Virus record (IMG/VR): IMGVR_UViG_3300036852_000353
Span: 47,556 to 111,555 of that record
Reading direction: 5' to 3' (one strand)
Origin: a virus
Length of the DNA: 64,000 nucleotides
In this document: positions 62,317 through 64,000 of the stretch, piece by piece
Layout of the letters: every line of letters begins with the position of its first letter
How positions within the stretch are numbered: the first letter of the stretch is position 1
Notes under the pieces: model-generated
The model's input: only the letters and a program-made list of their open reading frames with translations
What the model was told of the DNA's origin: nothing
Databases searched by the model: none
Program-made: the position numbers and the translations under genes

Positions 62317-62619
62317 TCAGATCTCCCTCTCCAGCCGAACCGTCTCCACGCTGCGCACGTCGAACCGAGCGGTCAGCGTGCCGTGTTTGCGCAGCCATAC
62401 CGGCTGCCTGCGCAGCTTGTACGCCTGCGTGACCTCCATCGACCCCGTGCCGGGAATCCGGCACAGGCCCGGGTACGACAACACCCACTGAGCCGCCGTG
62501 CTCGGCGACGATGCCTTGACGTTCACCGCGGCCACCGTGACGTGCGTGAACGCACGGTTCACCGCGCGCACGTTGACCCGGTACACCGAGTGCGGCGGAC
62601 TGTCCGAAAGAATCGGCAT
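62317..62619 (-). CDS. Unknown protein, 100 aa
   Basis: Beta-rich, MPILSDSPPHSVYRVNVRAV... Confidence 0.58.
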   Translation of the reverse strand: MPILSDSPPHSVYRVNVRAVNRAFTHVTVAAVNVKASSPSTAAQWVLSYPGLCRIPGTGSMEVTQAYKLRRQPVWLRKHGTLTARFDVRSVETVRLEREI

Positions 62620-62694
62620 GACTTCCCCTCCTGTGACTGTGCGGACATCCGGCCCGCCGTTCCCTGCGGAACGGTGAGCCGAGACCCGTACAGG

Positions 62695-63048
62695 TCAGGC
62701 GTAGTGAGTCCAGCGCTCCCCGTCGCGCTCACGCCATGCGACCGCGTGACCGTTCGGGCACGAACCAAACGTGCACCCCCACGACTCGACAGAGCATGAC
62801 GCGCCGAACCCGACGAGCCACCGCCCGCCGTCGTCGTCCACCAGGGAGCGCACGCTCCGCGCATACCAGCGGTCACCGATCGTCGCCGGTCCAGAGACGA
62901 TCTGATACCGGACGTCGTCGCCCATACCGAGGTGATTCTTCGGACGGAAGTGAACCAAGTGCTCGCCTTCCACACGGATCGTCAGTCCCATGTCCGCGCG
63001 GGTGATGGGCGTCTTGCCGTCCCACTCGTACGGCAGTCTCTTTCTCAT
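62695..63048 (-). CDS. Unknown protein, 117 aa
   Basis: MRKRLPYEWDGKTPITRADM..., beta-rich, Cys near the end (CSVESWGCTFGSC). ATG 63048 after GGGAGGGTGAGTG. Confidence 0.58.
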   Translation of the reverse strand: MRKRLPYEWDGKTPITRADMGLTIRVEGEHLVHFRPKNHLGMGDDVRYQIVSGPATIGDRWYARSVRSLVDDDGGRWLVGFGASCSVESWGCTFGSCPNGHAVAWRERDGERWTHYA

Positions 63049-63350
63049 CACTCACCCTCCCGTTCCGGCGCGATCCTCGTGCAGTACGACCCGAACGCGT
63101 CGAACGCGTCCACCTCGCCCGTGTAGCCGATGCTCGGCACGTGCACGGTCACCCGCCTACCTTCGATGGCCCGGATATACCCCCACGTGGCGCGGTGCGG
63201 GTTGATATACCCGTAGTTGTTCGGCGGGTAGAACGCTGCGAGGTGGCCGATGTACGGCTTCAGCGCTTCAGTGATCTCCTCGGCGCTGAGCCCCTGCTGG
63301 GTGCTCAGGTACACCGTGCCGTCCGTGCTGGCCACGTACTTTGGAATCAT
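63048..63350 (-). CDS. Unknown protein, 100 aa
   Basis: MIPKYVASTDGTVYLSTQQG..., mixed. GGGGAGAGAC before ATG 63350. Confidence 0.58.
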   Translation of the reverse strand: MIPKYVASTDGTVYLSTQQGLSAEEITEALKPYIGHLAAFYPPNNYGYINPHRATWGYIRAIEGRRVTVHVPSIGYTGEVDAFDAFGSYCTRIAPEREGE

Positions 63351-63365
63351 GTCTCTCCCCAATCC

Positions 63366-63405
63366 GGCACGGAGTGCCACCTAAGTGACACTCCGTGCCA
63401 TTTTT
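63366..63405 (+). terminator. Strong hairpin with T-tract
   Basis: 11-bp stem GGCACGGAGTG/CACTCCGTGCC followed by ATTTTT on the plus strand. On the minus strand it lies in the 5' region of the 63048 gene, where it could act as an operator. Confidence 0.65.
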
Positions 63406-63412
63406 CCGCTGT

Positions 63413-63506
63413 GACACGACGTGTCGTGTCGGGACTACACCAGTTGAACGCGTTCAACTCCACACCGAACGACCGTTCGGTACGCGTTACGGATCATCCA
63501 GTGATC
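63413..63506. repeat. Four consecutive inverted repeats
   Basis: GACACGAC/GTCGTGTC (63413-63430), perfect 18-bp AGTTGAACGCGTTCAACT (63442-63459), ACCGAACG/CGTTCGGT (63464-63481), GATCA/TGATC (63492-63506). Confidence 0.75.
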
Positions 63507-63536
63507 AAACTTGACTAGCCACCGGTGGGGCAGGCG

Positions 63537-63959
63537 CTAGATGCGGTAGCCGAGCTGTGCGCACGTGAGGGTGGCGTCTTGGCCTGCCCAGCGGTTGACC
63601 TGCTCGTTGTTGCGGTAGGTGTCGTAGGTGACGTCACCGGTGAGTTCGCGGGTGGCGGTCATGATGCCGCCGTGGCGGTGGGCGTAGCGGCAGATGCCGC
63701 GCTGGGTGGTGTAGTCGTCGTGCTCCTGGCCGCGCTTGCCCTCGGGCACGGCGTTCCACAGGCGGGCGGCGTCCTTGGGCGTGCCGTGGGTGAGGCAGGC
63801 GTGGTCATAGGCGGGCTGTCCGCGGTAGCCGGTGTCACAGACGGAGGCCATGAGGGGGTGGGTGGGGGTGGGTGCTGCTTGTGCGCTGGGGGTGGTGGCG
63901 GTGAGGAGGGTGATGAGTCCTGCGCCGATGCCTGCGAATGCACGCCGGATACTGATCAT
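63537..63959 (-). CDS. Secreted protein, 140 aa
   Basis: Signal peptide (MISIRRAFAGIGAGLITLLT...TPSAQA, cut near 29) and a mature domain with several Cys and His, ending TCAQLGYRI. ATG 63959 keeps the usual spacing from GACAAGGAAG; ATG 63965 also in frame. Probably exported from the infected cell. Confidence 0.7.
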   Translation of the reverse strand: MISIRRAFAGIGAGLITLLTATTPSAQAAPTPTHPLMASVCDTGYRGQPAYDHACLTHGTPKDAARLWNAVPEGKRGQEHDDYTTQRGICRYAHRHGGIMTATRELTGDVTYDTYRNNEQVNRWAGQDATLTCAQLGYRI

Positions 63960-63969
63960 GTGCATGTCA

Positions 63970-63979
63970 CTTCCTTGTC
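63970..63979 (-). promoter_or_regulatory. Start-associated GACAAGGAAG motif
   Basis: Upstream of the secreted protein gene. Confidence 0.7.
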
Positions 63980-64000
63980 TGTTGGTGCCCGCTCGTGGAT

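Noticed and set aside
1-64000. Integrase or attachment site
   Set aside because: No tyrosine or serine recombinase with catalytic motifs was seen; the excisionase-like HTH proteins alone do not justify an integration module.

Overview
This window looks like part of a large tailed actinobacteriophage genome, most likely a Streptomyces phage. The DNA is GC-rich with actinobacterial-style GTG/TTG starts. Genes are packed with ATGA/GTGA/TTGA start-stop overlaps. There is a phage replication and recombination set (PolA-type polymerase, primase-helicase, SNF2 and RecD-like helicases, Cas4-like nuclease, RuvC-like resolvase, Sak4-like ATPase, Rad52-like annealing protein), a tRNA cluster, and a ParA that closely resembles the chromosomal ParA of Streptomyces. 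All assignments come from reading the sequence; no database search was run.

Layout. Positions 1-1.6 kb (+) are the end of a lysis/structural arm: holin-like proteins and a collagen-like membrane protein, closed by a bidirectional terminator. From 1.7 to 60.5 kb nearly every gene is on the minus strand. 1.7-4.3 kb: small regulators, a lipoprotein and a TerD-domain protein. 4.4-7.8 kb: a Ro60/TROVE protein, with upstream of it a tRNA cluster interleaved with six Y-RNA-like genes behind a strong promoter. 9-18 kb: recombination and replication. 19-29.5 kb: small proteins, a SLOG protein, a processive glycosyltransferase plus nucleotide-sugar dehydrogenase pair, a macro-domain protein, and a Rad52-like protein. 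29.5-34.9 kb: RecD-like helicase, GNAT, primase-helicase. 35-60 kb: about 75 small, mostly unrecognised genes. 60.5-60.9 kb: an intergenic region rich in short repeats between a ribbon-helix-helix gene and two plus-strand genes. 61.9-64 kb: minus-strand small genes, a palindrome-rich segment, and a secreted protein.

Three systems stand out. (1) Ro60 plus six Y-RNA-like genes. Each carries a closing stem, a GGUGCG[A/C] box and a (C/U)UGA(U/C)C-type box that match the Ro-binding stem of Y RNAs. Three carry a circularly permuted tRNA-like module as in bacterial YrlA RNAs. (2) A host-like ParA with no ParB in view, plus twenty identical copies of GTTTCACGTGGAAC (a chromosomal parS-type site), sixteen of them within 5.2 kb. 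This suggests the phage borrows host ParB for segregation or DNA organisation. (3) A processive family 2 glycosyltransferase of hyaluronan-synthase type next to a UDP-sugar dehydrogenase, suggesting a phage-directed surface polysaccharide.

Regulation is visible at two levels. A leader motif CACCGACAAGGAAGG (core GACAAGGAAG, 21 perfect copies) supplies the Shine-Dalgarno of many cluster-leading genes, like the start-associated sequences of some mycobacteriophages. A 12-bp hairpin buries the ribosome binding site of the DNA polymerase gene.
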